Origin: Bacilli bacterium
GTDB taxonomy: Bacteria > Bacillota_I > Bacilli_A > RF39 > UBA660
DNA: 64,000 bases
Direction of reading: 5' to 3'
Assembly: GCA_017409785.1 (NCBI GenBank)
Contig: JAFQSD010000002.1
Coordinates: 98,597-162,596 of the forward strand
Positions 63,901-64,000 of this stretch are shown in pieces. Both the position numbers and the translations under genes were made by a program. A model generated the notes under the pieces. It was not told where the DNA came from. It did no database searches and worked only from the letters and a program-made list of their open reading frames with translations. Position 1 is the first letter of the stretch. Each line of letters begins with the position of its first letter.

Positions 63901-64000
63901 ATGGATAAATTAGCTGCAAGCATCACTAAAGCAGGTACATTTTTATTTAGAGCACCTGCTGATGATGAACCAATTACAAAAAAACAAATAAGAGAAAATA
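63901..64000 (+). CDS. 5' end of a gene running off the right edge
   Basis: ATG 63901 follows AAAAGGAGATGGCCTATT. The visible 33 codons read MDKLAASITKAGTFLFRAP and then a charged stretch; no stop is reached. Too short for a family call. Confidence 0.6.
   Translation, partial: MDKLAASITKAGTFLFRAPADDEPITKKQIREN

Overview
The window reads as a chromosome segment of a very AT-rich, wall-bearing low-GC Bacillota, most like an uncultured gut lineage near Erysipelotrichia/RF39/RFN20. This placement is inferred from codon bias, gene families and signals; there is no marker gene such as 16S rRNA here. The standard bacterial code fits: TGG is used for Trp, and genes end in TAA or TAG. Genes start with ATG, GTG or TTG behind strong AGGAGG-type sites. 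Several reading frames begin inside the ribosome binding site, so I moved their starts downstream. I see no IS element, prophage or CRISPR array.

Layout. Positions 1-6448 hold a giant cyclic beta-1,2-glucan synthase that runs off the left edge. Positions 6.5-7.9 kb hold five tRNA genes (Ser, Glu, Asn, Ile, Lys) around a HIT-like protein. Positions 9.1-12.7 kb are a cell-wall operon (alpha/beta hydrolase, MurF, Ddl), followed by a NatAB-type ABC exporter. Positions 14.9-23.4 kb carry a DMT transporter, several uncharacterised proteins, a deoxyribosyltransferase-like enzyme, tRNA-Cys and tRNA-Gly, PH-domain and exported proteins, and an ABC-F ATPase.

The most striking region is 24.1-25.4 kb. 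A roughly 630-nt structured non-coding RNA has its own consensus promoter and terminator. Immediately downstream lies a four-helix membrane protein with an N-terminal RR and a DxxxD motif. Size, architecture and neighbour fit the OLE RNA / OapA ribonucleoprotein system. Upstream of the RNA is a cluster of secreted hydrolases: two HExxH proteins, a lysozyme-like protein and a Nudix enzyme.

Positions 29-34 kb hold a DUF1292 operon with a long acidic disordered protein, then a CcdA-like / thioredoxin / cysteine desulfurase cluster. Positions 34-43 kb hold a small alarmone synthetase, phosphoketolase, two tandem exported paralogues, and htpG controlled by a promoter embedded in a CIRCE operator. 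A divergent CarD-like gene sits behind a hairpin leader.

Positions 43.6-64 kb contain a rhodanese lipoprotein, a nitroreductase, a LysM / SpoIID-like peptidoglycan-binding operon, a collagen-like protein, MscS, an S66 carboxypeptidase and a CotJA-CotJB fusion next to CotJC. The right part adds a PHP protein, an HD hydrolase, a Rieske flavoprotein, a second Nudix enzyme, a flavodoxin-like reductase and a uracil-DNA-glycosylase-like protein.

Taken together, the signal-less LysM, SpoIID-like, collagen-like and CotJ proteins suggest a spore or spore-like coat. The wall enzymes, PG hydrolases and glucan synthase point to an elaborate envelope. Phosphoketolase suggests a heterofermentative sugar metabolism. 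The only non-protein stretch longer than about 300 bases other than tRNA regions is the 24.7-25.4 kb RNA locus.
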